Made by a program: the position numbers and the translations under genes
The notes under the pieces: generated by a model
What the model was told of the DNA's origin: nothing
Database searches by the model: none
What the model saw: the letters and a program-made list of their open reading frames with translations, nothing else
Shown: one piece after another, positions 1 to 6,510 of the stretch
Layout of the letters: the number at the start of each line of letters is the position of its first letter
Numbering within the stretch: the first letter of the stretch is position 1
Assembly: GCA_045659025.1 (NCBI GenBank)
Contig: JAZOWA010000040.1
Location: 1 to 11,126, forward strand
Source: SIG455 sp045659025
GTDB lineage: Bacteria > Bacillota > Clostridia > UMGS1810
Direction: 5' to 3'
DNA: 11,126 bases

Positions 1-63
1 GGCACGGAATAGAGCCGAAGGAATCCTGACGGATTCCAAGGCTTTTTGACAATGTCCTGTGCC
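1..63. repeat. Nested inverted repeat at the left edge; terminator-like on the + strand
   Basis: The inner hairpin is GGAATCC (20-26), loop TGAC, GGATTCC (31-37), a perfect 7-bp stem. It is extended, across a small internal loop, by AGCC (13-16) pairing with GGCT (40-43). On the + strand a run of five T (43-47) follows, so it could end a rightward transcript entering from outside the window. An outer pair, GGCAC (1-5) with GTGCC (59-63) plus GGA/TCC, closes the whole element. On the minus strand there is no T tract after the stem, so it is not a classical terminator for the genes described here. It may be a bidirectional end structure or a copy of a dispersed palindromic repeat; one copy cannot decide this. 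Positions 64-126 show nothing clear. Confidence 0.5.
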
Positions 64-126
64 ATAATCGTGTTTTTTGAGCATTCCCCCCCTAAGGAGC
101 ACCGCCGAAAGGTCTACGCTTTTATT

Positions 127-723
127 TTATTTTCTCCAGAAAAGGAAAAAGGCCGGATCTTCGATGGTTGAATCATCAACGAGAACCTGTATATCGCAAA
201 GGGCCACGACGCCATCACGCATCTCGACTTTACCCTTGCGACCTTCCTCCTCGTATTTGCCTTCTTTATATGAAGGGTCAAGCACAGCAATACGGCCGTC
301 CCTTTCCTCGGAGATAGCAGCCACGTAGTGTCTGCCCTGACTAAATACTCCCTTGTATCCCTCACGGTCACCCTTTACGAATACAACCGCGGCACCGCCT
401 GTGCGAAGGCAATAGCGCAATCTCTCGGGGTCGCTGGTGATCTCAAGTTCAAGTCCAAGTTCCTCGGCAAAAGCAGGAGCAAAGCGGGCATACTTGGTGC
501 CTTTTACATAGTTGGCTTCGCAACCATACGAGGTGCGGATGGCTTCCTTAACGCCGTATCCGCAATTGGGAATAAGACGATCTGCCACCATAACTGCAGA
601 ACACAAACCGCAGCCTGAACTTTTCACCGTGGTGCTACGGCCTTTCTCGTACTCTTCGCCCTCAAAGGATGTTCTTGTAATATACAACCAATCAGGATAG
701 TCTAACTGACAAACAAATTTCAT
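127..723 (-). CDS. C39-like cysteine peptidase family protein, no signal peptide
   Basis: The 198-residue protein fits the papain-like C39/C39_2 peptidase fold. Visible elements are Gln6 in C-Q-L-D-Y-P (candidate oxyanion residue), Cys38 in S-S-G-C-G-L-C-S (candidate nucleophile), His132 in G-R-H-Y-V-A, and Asp149 in V-L-D-P-S-Y, in the order Cys-His-Asp expected for the family. There is no signal peptide, membrane segment or cell-wall anchor, so a cytoplasmic location is inferred; many C39_2 relatives are exported. A TTG at 726 extends the frame by one codon, but the ATG at 723 is preferred, with GGAG eight bases upstream. It is the last gene of the fucU-nagA-ROK-psiE unit, 18 bases after the psiE-like stop. 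The substrate is unknown. An inactive, binding-only member is possible, although the triad appears intact. Confidence 0.7.
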   Translation of the reverse strand: MKFVCQLDYPDWLYITRTSFEGEEYEKGRSTTVKSSGCGLCSAVMVADRLIPNCGYGVKEAIRTSYGCEANYVKGTKYARFAPAFAEELGLELEITSDPERLRYCLRTGGAAVVFVKGDREGYKGVFSQGRHYVAAISEERDGRIAVLDPSYKEGKYEEEGRKGKVEMRDGVVALCDIQVLVDDSTIEDPAFFLFWRK

Positions 724-741
724 CAATATCTCTCCCCGTTT

Positions 742-1167
742 TTAATCCTTCTTTATTGAATCGTTTTCCACCAGGCCATCGGGGGTCTCCACCATATCGT
801 AACGGTTAAGCAGGAATCTTCTTACTACAAAGAGCAGGGCGATTGCCGCAACTGTAACCAGATTGGGAATGGGCTCGGCATGACCTACGATAAGCTGACG
901 GGCAAGTGCAAATGCCAAAACTTCAATAATAGTCTCGGGGGTATGCTTACAGAGCATCTTGATAAGCTCGGCACCAATAGCAAGAGTGATGGCTTTATCA
1001 AGTACCACGACGAGAGAATCTATACCATGCTCAAAAAATGAAATGTTGCACATATCCACAACCGCACGTACAGTAAGAATAACTACCGCCACAGCAACGA
1101 GCAGGGATATCAGAAGCTCTATAATATACGTGGCTTCAAACATCTTATCCTGAAGTTTTTTTCTCAT
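742..1167 (-). CDS. PsiE-like small four-helix membrane protein
   Basis: A 141-residue integral membrane protein with about four hydrophobic stretches (near residues 14-37, 51-72, 79-94 and 100-119) and a polar tail rich in Asp and Glu. The central block, a Glu in helix 2 (G-A-E-L-I-K), then A-L-A-R-Q-L-I-V-G-H near residues 86-96 and an L-L-F-V-V-R-R helix, resembles the PsiE (phosphate-starvation-inducible) superfamily, whose biochemical function is not established. Length fits PsiE (about 135 residues). The ATG at 1167 has AGGAG seven bases upstream and lies 18 bases past the ROK stop, so it is very probably co-transcribed with the sugar genes. No PHO-type control can be seen. The family call rests on remembered motifs; a generic small membrane protein is the alternative. 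Confidence 0.6.
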   Translation of the reverse strand: MRKKLQDKMFEATYIIELLISLLVAVAVVILTVRAVVDMCNISFFEHGIDSLVVVLDKAITLAIGAELIKMLCKHTPETIIEVLAFALARQLIVGHAEPIPNLVTVAAIALLFVVRRFLLNRYDMVETPDGLVENDSIKKD

Positions 1168-1185
1168 AAAATCACTCCTATGGGA

Positions 1186-2562
1186 TTATTTTATCTCGGG
1201 CAAGCTGGCCGCTGCAACAGACTGTCCTACACGGCGTGAGCTTTCATCGGGAATGTGGAGTTCAATCTTGGCTGCGAGTTCGGGGAATTCTTTATCAAGA
1301 ACCTCCTGCGCTCTTTCAAGAAGGATAGTGCCACCTTCACCTGAAGTTACACGGCCCATAATAAGCACGTGCTTGATATCATAGAACTCTGTGTAGAAAG
1401 CAATTGCATAACCAAAGTATGCACCGATTGTATCGTAGATTGCTTTGGCTCTTTCGTCGCCCTCTTTCATGAGGCCCTGAACTACCTTCAATTTCTCTGC
1501 GGGAGAAAGGGTTTCGTCAAGTTCAATACCCGCGTAAGGAGCGAGCTTAATAACACCGTCCTGCGAGAAATATTTAACACCGCAACCATAGTCGCCTGAC
1601 CACTCGTCAACCATTGCCTCTTTAGAGAAGTCAACGGGAACAAAAGCAAGTTCGTTGAGCCAGCCGGTGATATTGCCCTGGGGGTCAACGTAACCACCTG
1701 CCTCGGAGGTGCCCATAGCAACACCGAGAACGGAGTTATCGTTCAAATCCATAGCACCTGCCAATGCGGTAACGTCACCATCGTTGGCAACTTCAATCGG
1801 GATGTTCTCACCGATTTCTTTTGCCACGTCTATATACATATTCTTAACTTTCTTATCAAAGTCCTCATCGCTTACTTTGAGGAACAGAGATGCTACCATG
1901 ATCCTGTTGTCAATATACACACCTGCACTTGACACACCAATAGCATCTACTCTGGGCATATGAGAAGCAGCTGTCTTCATTGCCTCCAAGATACCCTGAT
2001 AGTGATAGTCGGGGTCGGAGTTGGTCTTGGGGAACCATACAACCTCTTCAGAATATACACTCTCACCATCGATAACAGCACTTACCTTTCTGTCACTACC
2101 ACCGGCATCAAAACCGATTCTGCAACCGCCCAGGTGTCTGCCGATAGGTGCTGCGGCAGATTTCTCTGCAGGAGCATCCTCCAATGAGCATACGATAACC
2201 TCAAAAGGTTTCTCATATACTCTTTCCATAAAGCGTACATCAAAATCACGAATGCCATCATAGGAGAATGCAGATTTAATCTTCTCTCCTACCACTTCAC
2301 TGCCTGCGATATAAATCTTATATCCGCCTGCAACCCAAAGAAGAGCCTTTGCCATTCTCTCTACGAATTCAAAGTTCTCTTCATCATGGCCTGTGCCGTC
2401 TTTGAAAATTGTGGTTTTATAAGTAACTGTGTAGCCCTTGTTTCTCTCGATTGCAATGATGAGTTCCTGACCGTTATCACGGGTGGCCTCTCTCATCTCT
2501 CGGCAAACGATTGACAAAGGTGCAAATGTGGGGTCGAGTTTAGCTTTAACTTTAAGATTCAT
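1186..2562 (-). CDS. Atypical ROK-type sugar kinase with extra N-terminal domain
   Basis: The 458-residue protein is much longer than ordinary ROK glucokinases (about 300). Residues 1-126 form an N-terminal region I cannot assign. An Ala/Pro-containing linker (about 127-145) leads to the kinase core: phosphate loop G-F-D-A-G-G-S (150-156), V-D-A-I-G-V-S-S-A-G (205-214), the catalytic-Asp motif A-N-D-G-D (Asp261) in place of the usual N-D-A-N, and a second phosphate loop A-M-G-T-S-E-A-G-G (282-290). The zinc-site motif of classical ROK proteins (C-x-C-G-x-x-G-C-x-E) is replaced by E-W-S-G-D-Y-G-C-G (320-328), which keeps one Cys. I recall other ROK-annotated proteins with a similar motif, but none with a proven substrate. 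No helix-turn-helix is apparent, so a kinase role is inferred over a repressor role. The ATG at 2562 has AAAGGAG nine bases upstream and overlaps the nagA stop by 11 bases, suggesting translational coupling. Confidence 0.8.
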   Translation of the reverse strand: MNLKVKAKLDPTFAPLSIVCREMREATRDNGQELIIAIERNKGYTVTYKTTIFKDGTGHDEENFEFVERMAKALLWVAGGYKIYIAGSEVVGEKIKSAFSYDGIRDFDVRFMERVYEKPFEVIVCSLEDAPAEKSAAAPIGRHLGGCRIGFDAGGSDRKVSAVIDGESVYSEEVVWFPKTNSDPDYHYQGILEAMKTAASHMPRVDAIGVSSAGVYIDNRIMVASLFLKVSDEDFDKKVKNMYIDVAKEIGENIPIEVANDGDVTALAGAMDLNDNSVLGVAMGTSEAGGYVDPQGNITGWLNELAFVPVDFSKEAMVDEWSGDYGCGVKYFSQDGVIKLAPYAGIELDETLSPAEKLKVVQGLMKEGDERAKAIYDTIGAYFGYAIAFYTEFYDIKHVLIMGRVTSGEGGTILLERAQEVLDKEFPELAAKIELHIPDESSRRVGQSVAAASLPEIK

Positions 2563-3694
2563 ATCTTACTACTCCTTTTTTGATTGTCTTAATAACGTTG
2601 AATTCATTATCTAATATTACAAGGTCAGCATCCTTACCAACCTCTATAGATCCTTTTTTGTCACTGACACCGATTGCGGTGGCAGGGTTCAAAGCGGCAC
2701 AATTTACACACTCCCAAAGGGGAATTGAGGAGTTGGTGTAAACATTCCACACACCCTTATTGAGCTTTAAGACACTACCTGCAACAGTACCGTCTTCCAA
2801 ACGGCAAACGATATCTCTGTATATAATCTTATTACCGCCGAGGGTGTATTCTCCATAGGGCAATCCGCCTGCAGGGAGGCAGTCGGTGATGAAGCAGAGT
2901 TTTCTGCCTTTCATCTTATACACCATATCATAAAGGGCGGTTGAAACGTGGAAGGTGTCAACGATGAGTTCACAACTCACATCGGAATTAAGAGCTGCAG
3001 TAACAACACCGGGTGCACGATGTGCAAGGGGTGTCATAGCATTGAAAAGGTGTGTGGCATGACGAACACCATTTGAAATCCCCTCCATAGCGGTATCATA
3101 ATCCGCCGAGGTATGACCCATTGACATAACCACATCGGTATCTCTGCGAATCTCTCTGATAGCATCAAATTCAGGAGTGTCCTCCTCGGGAGCAAGAGAG
3201 ATGATTTTAATAATATCGGCATACTCTTTCACGAACTTGGCATCGGGTGCAAGGATGTATTTAGGATCCTGTGCGCCTTTCTTTGCCTCACTGATGAAGG
3301 GACCTTCCGCATGAGCACCGAGAATCTCGCTACCCTCCCAGGTCTTACTCTCTTCTTTAAGAGCTCTTAAAACCTCAAGAGATTTCTTTATAACCTTCAT
3401 ATCAACCGTCATTGTGGTGGGCAGGTATGAAGTAACACCATTGGCAATAATGCCCTTGGAAATAGTGCGGATACTCTCCTCCTCGCCATCACAGACATCC
3501 TTACCAAGATATCCGTGAATGTGCAAATCAATAAATCCAGGAGTGAGAAATCCACCGTTGGCGTCTATTACCTCTGCACCCTCGGGTATTTTGTCGCAGG
3601 GTACGATTCCCTCTATTACATCAGAATACAACACTGCGTGATTTTCAAGAATTGAATCTGTAAGAACAATCTTACTGTTTACTATGGCTTTCAT
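2552..3694 (-). CDS. nagA: N-acetylglucosamine-6-phosphate deacetylase
   Basis: This cytosolic amidohydrolase removes the acetyl group from N-acetylglucosamine-6-phosphate to give glucosamine-6-phosphate and acetate. In the 380-residue protein the expected motifs appear in order: G-F-I-D-L-H-I-H-G (His58, His60), G-A-H-A-E-G-P-F (metal ligand Glu130), G-H-T-S-A-D (His194), A-T-H-L-F-N-A-M (His215), T-F-H-V (His249), and the catalytic Asp271 in F-I-T-D-C-L-P-A-G-G. Length matches the family. The frame stays open upstream to 3727, but the ATG at 3694 is chosen because AGAGG lies just upstream and the N-terminal strand M-K-A-I-V-N-S-K starts there as usual. It follows the fucU-type gene by 46 bases and overlaps the ROK gene by 11. 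No nagB deaminase is in the window, so the next step must be encoded elsewhere or differ. Confidence 0.95.
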   Translation of the reverse strand: MKAIVNSKIVLTDSILENHAVLYSDVIEGIVPCDKIPEGAEVIDANGGFLTPGFIDLHIHGYLGKDVCDGEEESIRTISKGIIANGVTSYLPTTMTVDMKVIKKSLEVLRALKEESKTWEGSEILGAHAEGPFISEAKKGAQDPKYILAPDAKFVKEYADIIKIISLAPEEDTPEFDAIREIRRDTDVVMSMGHTSADYDTAMEGISNGVRHATHLFNAMTPLAHRAPGVVTAALNSDVSCELIVDTFHVSTALYDMVYKMKGRKLCFITDCLPAGGLPYGEYTLGGNKIIYRDIVCRLEDGTVAGSVLKLNKGVWNVYTNSSIPLWECVNCAALNPATAIGVSDKKGSIEVGKDADLVILDNEFNVIKTIKKGVVRYES

Positions 3695-3740
3695 AACTTT
3701 CCTCTTTCTGCAATTGGTGTGATACAAAATTGAATATCAA

Positions 3741-4181
3741 TTATGCGATTACTACACCCTTCTGGAGCATAATATTTGCATATATAGCAGTCTCGCCTGT
3801 AGCAATTACGGCATACGCCTTCTTGGCTCTCTCATAGAACTCAAAACGTTCTACCTCGGCAAACACCTTATCGCCTCTGTCGTCTGCCTCGGATACAATT
3901 TTCTTATACACATCCCAGATAGGTGTCTCTGCAGTATCACCGGGCATTACCTGCATCAATGATACGGGTTTCTCCACGTAGGTATCCAAGGGGAATACCT
4001 TGAGAATCGCCTCGAGTATCTCGGGAACACCATGACCGTCAGCACGGATAACGATGGCATCCTTACCTATGGTCTCGGAAGGAAAATTGCCGTCTGCAAT
4101 TACGATTGTATCGCTATGGCCCATCTCACAAAGAACCTTCAAAAGTTCCGGGGAAAGAATAGCAGGAATTCCTTTAAGCAT
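3741..4181 (-). CDS. fucU: RbsD/FucU-family sugar mutarotase, FucU type
   Basis: Members of this family interconvert sugar anomers: FucU acts on L-fucose and RbsD on ribose. The 146-residue protein follows E. coli FucU closely by memory: M-L-K at the start, S-P-E-L-L-K-V-L (10-17), E-M-G-H with the catalytic His22, Asp30, V-I-R-A-D-G near residue 44-49, F-Y-E-R-A-K-K-A near the C-terminus, and the closing T-G-E-x-A-x-Y-A-N-I-M-L-Q-K-G-V. Length is near the usual 140. It is the first gene after its own promoter and terminator-separated from the transporter. The ATG at 4181 has AAGGAG nine bases upstream; a nearer ATG at 4188 is followed at once by TAA and is not used. With nagA and a ROK gene next to it, its substrate may be an amino sugar, not fucose; that is inference. 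Confidence 0.88.
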   Translation of the reverse strand: MLKGIPAILSPELLKVLCEMGHSDTIVIADGNFPSETIGKDAIVIRADGHGVPEILEAILKVFPLDTYVEKPVSLMQVMPGDTAETPIWDVYKKIVSEADDRGDKVFAEVERFEFYERAKKAYAVIATGETAIYANIMLQKGVVIA

Positions 4182-4207
4182 TTTACATATCTCCTTTTAC
4201 AAACAAA

Positions 4208-4225
4208 TGTTAACACGAGTTTACA
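4208..4225. promoter_or_regulatory. Candidate operator for the fucU-nagA unit
   Basis: An 18-bp imperfect palindrome, minus strand TGTAAAC-TCGT-GTTAACA, with one mismatch between the 7-bp arms. It lies a few bases downstream of the predicted transcription start, where a bound repressor would block transcription. A separate 8-bp palindrome, TTGCGCAA (4250-4257), sits between the -35 and -10 boxes and is a second candidate. No regulator gene is present in the window, so the protein is unknown. Confidence 0.4.
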
Positions 4226-4236
4226 TCGTCCTTTTT

Positions 4237-4265
4237 ATTTTAACACATATTGCGCAAATAATCAA
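4237..4265 (-). promoter_or_regulatory. Promoter of the fucU-nagA-ROK-psiE-C39 unit
   Basis: On the minus strand, -35 TTGATT (4260-4265), a 17-base spacer and -10 TAAAAT (4237-4242) preceded by TGT, an extended -10. Transcription would begin near 4230, about 50 bases before the fucU-type start codon. It begins right after the T tract of the upstream terminator, which fits independent transcription of the enzyme genes. Confidence 0.65.
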
Positions 4266-4266
4266 C

Positions 4267-4302
4267 AAAAAAGTAAGCATTCTCATAAAGAGAATGCTTA
4301 CT
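4267..4302 (-). terminator. Intrinsic terminator after the sugar-binding protein gene
   Basis: A perfect 13-bp inverted repeat (4272-4284 with 4290-4302; arm AGTAAGCATTCTC) with a 5-base loop. On the minus strand it is followed by five T (4271-4267). It begins 38 bases past the stop of the binding-protein gene and ends or attenuates the transporter transcript; such a stem may also protect its 3' end. There is no T tract on the + strand side, so it works in the leftward direction. Confidence 0.85.
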
Positions 4303-4340
4303 CTCATCTAAAAATTAAAAACGCAACGCAGTTTTAAGAA

Positions 4341-5372
4341 TTAGCCCTGATATACGAGGTTCTTTTCGATCATTTCATCAACATTTGTGGCATCCCACCA
4401 TGCACCTGAAATATCAACCTTCTTCTGTACATCTTTGCCTTCAAGCGCAAATACTGCCTGCTCTACTGCCTGGTAGCCAATCTGGAATGAATCCTGAGCA
4501 ACTGCACCGATAAGCTTGGGACCTTCGGTCTTCTTCATCCATTCAATCTGTTTTGTACCTGCGTCATAACCTGCGAATTTGATTGCATCATACTTTGTGC
4601 CTGCAGCGCCGATTGCATCGTATACCTGCTTAACAACACCTTCGTTTGTCATGAAGATAGCAGATGCACCTTTCTCTGCGAGTGCTTCCAAAGCTGCTTT
4701 GTATGCGTTATCAGCATCACCGGGTTTTACTTCTTTTTCGATTTTGTATTTGCCCTTTGTGGTAGCCTCAGCATCTGCAAGCTCTACAAACTTATCTACA
4801 AAACCTGCTGCTCTGTCGATACCTGTCTGGGTTTCGTCGTGCTGGATAACACCGATTGTGTAGCTGTCTGCTGCTGCGATGTCACCTTTGATTGCTGCAA
4901 AGAAGTTCTCTGCAACTGTACCTGCTGCGAGGTAGTTGCTTGTAGCAACGTGTGCAACGAGGGGGTTCTTGCCTGCTGCATCAAGAGCAGCAACGTCGTT
5001 TGCCCAGATACCGCTATCGAACTGTACTACGGGGATGTTGCTGTCTTTTGCCTGTGTCAAAAGATCAACGAAACCTTCACCGATTGTAGCCAATACGATT
5101 GCTGAAGCGTTGTTGGAAAGTGCTGTCTGAACCATTTCCTTCTGTGAGGGAAGGTCTTTTGCAGACTCACTTGCAGGACCACGGAATGTGATCTTGTAAC
5201 CGTACTTAGCACCAGCTGCCTCTGCACCGGCTTTTACTGACTGCCAGAATGCGTGAGACTCACCTTTTGCAACAACAGCGATTGTCTTGTCACCAGCTGT
5301 TGTACCGGCACCACAGCCGGCGAGGGTAACGAGCATAGCCGCTACCAAAATGAATGATAATACTTTCTTCAT
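4341..5372 (-). CDS. Sugar ABC transporter substrate-binding lipoprotein (RbsB type)
   Basis: The 343-residue protein captures a sugar outside the membrane and delivers it to the permease. The N-terminus is a lipoprotein signal: M-K-K, a hydrophobic stretch, and lipobox L-A-G-C with the lipidated Cys20. A short Gly/Thr linker leads to a type I periplasmic-binding fold (about 29-335). Likely ligand contacts are Phe42/Trp43 in S-H-A-F-W-Q, Asp119 in Q-F-D-S, Asp270 in A-G-Y-D-A-G and Gln293 in V-A-Q-D, positions where RbsB-like proteins bind pyranose or furanose rings. The ligand cannot be read from the sequence; the neighbours suggest an amino sugar or a sugar needing mutarotation. The ATG at 5372 has AAAGGAGG eight bases upstream. 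It is the last gene of the ATPase-permease-binding protein unit, 77 bases after the permease, and is followed by a strong terminator. Confidence 0.93.
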   Translation of the reverse strand: MKKVLSFILVAAMLVTLAGCGAGTTAGDKTIAVVAKGESHAFWQSVKAGAEAAGAKYGYKITFRGPASESAKDLPSQKEMVQTALSNNASAIVLATIGEGFVDLLTQAKDSNIPVVQFDSGIWANDVAALDAAGKNPLVAHVATSNYLAAGTVAENFFAAIKGDIAAADSYTIGVIQHDETQTGIDRAAGFVDKFVELADAEATTKGKYKIEKEVKPGDADNAYKAALEALAEKGASAIFMTNEGVVKQVYDAIGAAGTKYDAIKFAGYDAGTKQIEWMKKTEGPKLIGAVAQDSFQIGYQAVEQAVFALEGKDVQKKVDISGAWWDATNVDEMIEKNLVYQG

Positions 5373-5449
5373 AAAAATATCCTCCTTTTATAATTATTGG
5401 TTTCCCAAAAAGATATTTAAGGTTTTGCGTGCGTTTTATTTTTAACTAA

Positions 5450-6475
5450 TCAAGATTGTGCCGTCTGCACTTTTTCTTTCTTAGGCTTCTCAATTTTAAC
5501 CTTGCTTGCGTTCTTATTCTTGATAACGTCCATAAGAACTGCTACTACTACGATGATACCTGTGAGAACGTAGGTAACGTAGGTGGAGTTAACATTGAGG
5601 TTGAATTTTGCAAGTACGAAGTTGAGACCGCTTCTGATTACAACGAGCATTATCGCACCGATTACAGAACCTGCGATTGATGCTGTACCACCTGCAGCGG
5701 ATGTACCACCGATGTATACACCTGCGATGGCGTCAAGTTCCATACCGTTACCGGTTGCAGCAGCAACAGTGGTAAAGGATGCTGCCCAGAAAATTGCCGC
5801 AATACCTGTGCCAATACCTGCGATTGTGTATGCGATGATTTTGTACTTATCGGTATTTATACCTGAAAGGCGGGTTGCCTCTTCGTTACTACCGATTGAG
5901 AGTATGTATCTACCAACTTTGCACTTATACATAAGATACATGCAGATAAGTGCAAAAAGCAACACCCAGATAAGTCCAACGGGGACACCGTTGTAGTTTG
6001 AAAATACTTTGTTAAACCATGTACCGCTGGGGTAGAAAATGTTGGGGATTGAAACTATGATAGCACTAAGACCTCTGCCGAACATCATTGTACCAAGAGT
6101 GGCAATGAAAGCAGGGATTTTGAGCTTGGCAATCAAAAGGCCATTAATATAACCAAACAACGCACCGATTGCAATCATAACAGGGATTGTGTACGCAAGG
6201 GGCATACCGTTCATATAAAGCTTACCTGCGATAACTGCTGCTGCGATACAGGTGGTACCGATTGAAAGGTCAATACCGCCCGTAGCAATTACAAATGTAA
6301 CACCGAGGCCCATAATAGCATATGGTGCCAATGACTGTGCCATACTTACTATATTGTATTTACCCAAGAAGTTGGGGTTGAGCACCCAAAATATAATAAC
6401 CAAAAGTGCAAGTGCCGCTATTATAATCATATTCTGCATACTCTTTTTAATTGCAGATGCAAAAGAACTGTTCAT
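5450..6475 (-). CDS. Sugar ABC transporter permease (RbsC type)
   Basis: A polytopic inner-membrane permease of the CUT2 class (BPD_transp_2), forming the channel through which the bound sugar passes. The 341-residue protein has many hydrophobic helices and the family signature G-V-T-F-V-I-A-T-G-G-I-D-L-S-I-G (58-73), I-P-A-F-I-A-T-L-G-T (120-129), the ATPase-coupling loop S-I-G-S-N-E-E-A-T-R-L-S-G-I (193-206) and the conserved Y-I-G-G-T-S-A-A-G-G (254-263). A Lys-rich tail (from about 319) is cytoplasmic. The frame is also open from an ATG at 6496, but that start has no good ribosome binding site; the ATG at 6475 has AAGGGAG about 11 bases upstream and is preferred. The gene follows the ATPase by 35 bases and precedes the binding protein. 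Confidence 0.92.
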   Translation of the reverse strand: MNSSFASAIKKSMQNMIIIAALALLVIIFWVLNPNFLGKYNIVSMAQSLAPYAIMGLGVTFVIATGGIDLSIGTTCIAAAVIAGKLYMNGMPLAYTIPVMIAIGALFGYINGLLIAKLKIPAFIATLGTMMFGRGLSAIIVSIPNIFYPSGTWFNKVFSNYNGVPVGLIWVLLFALICMYLMYKCKVGRYILSIGSNEEATRLSGINTDKYKIIAYTIAGIGTGIAAIFWAASFTTVAAATGNGMELDAIAGVYIGGTSAAGGTASIAGSVIGAIMLVVIRSGLNFVLAKFNLNVNSTYVTYVLTGIIVVVAVLMDVIKNKNASKVKIEKPKKEKVQTAQS

Positions 6476-6510
6476 AAAACTATTTTCTCCCTTCATTAAA
6501 CGAATCTTTA

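Noticed and set aside
3692..3727. An 11-residue N-terminal extension of NagA from 3727
   Set aside because: The extension is polar and unlike NagA N-termini, and a clear ribosome binding site precedes the internal ATG at 3694.
4183..4188. An ATG immediately followed by TAA between the ribosome binding site and the start of the fucU-type gene, possible start-stop regulation
   Set aside because: The ATG is only two bases from the AAGGAG site, too close for initiation, while the true start lies at a good nine-base distance.
4208..4225. The palindrome as a CcpA catabolite-repression (cre) site
   Set aside because: The outer bases TGTAAA and ACA look similar, but the element is 18 bp with a TCGT centre and does not align to the 14-base cre pattern with its central CG.
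4839..5105. A + strand open frame of 88 codons that is strikingly Cys-rich
   Set aside because: It lies wholly antisense to the sugar-binding lipoprotein gene; the cysteines come from reverse reading of its Ala, Thr and Gln codons. It has no ribosome binding site or family motif.
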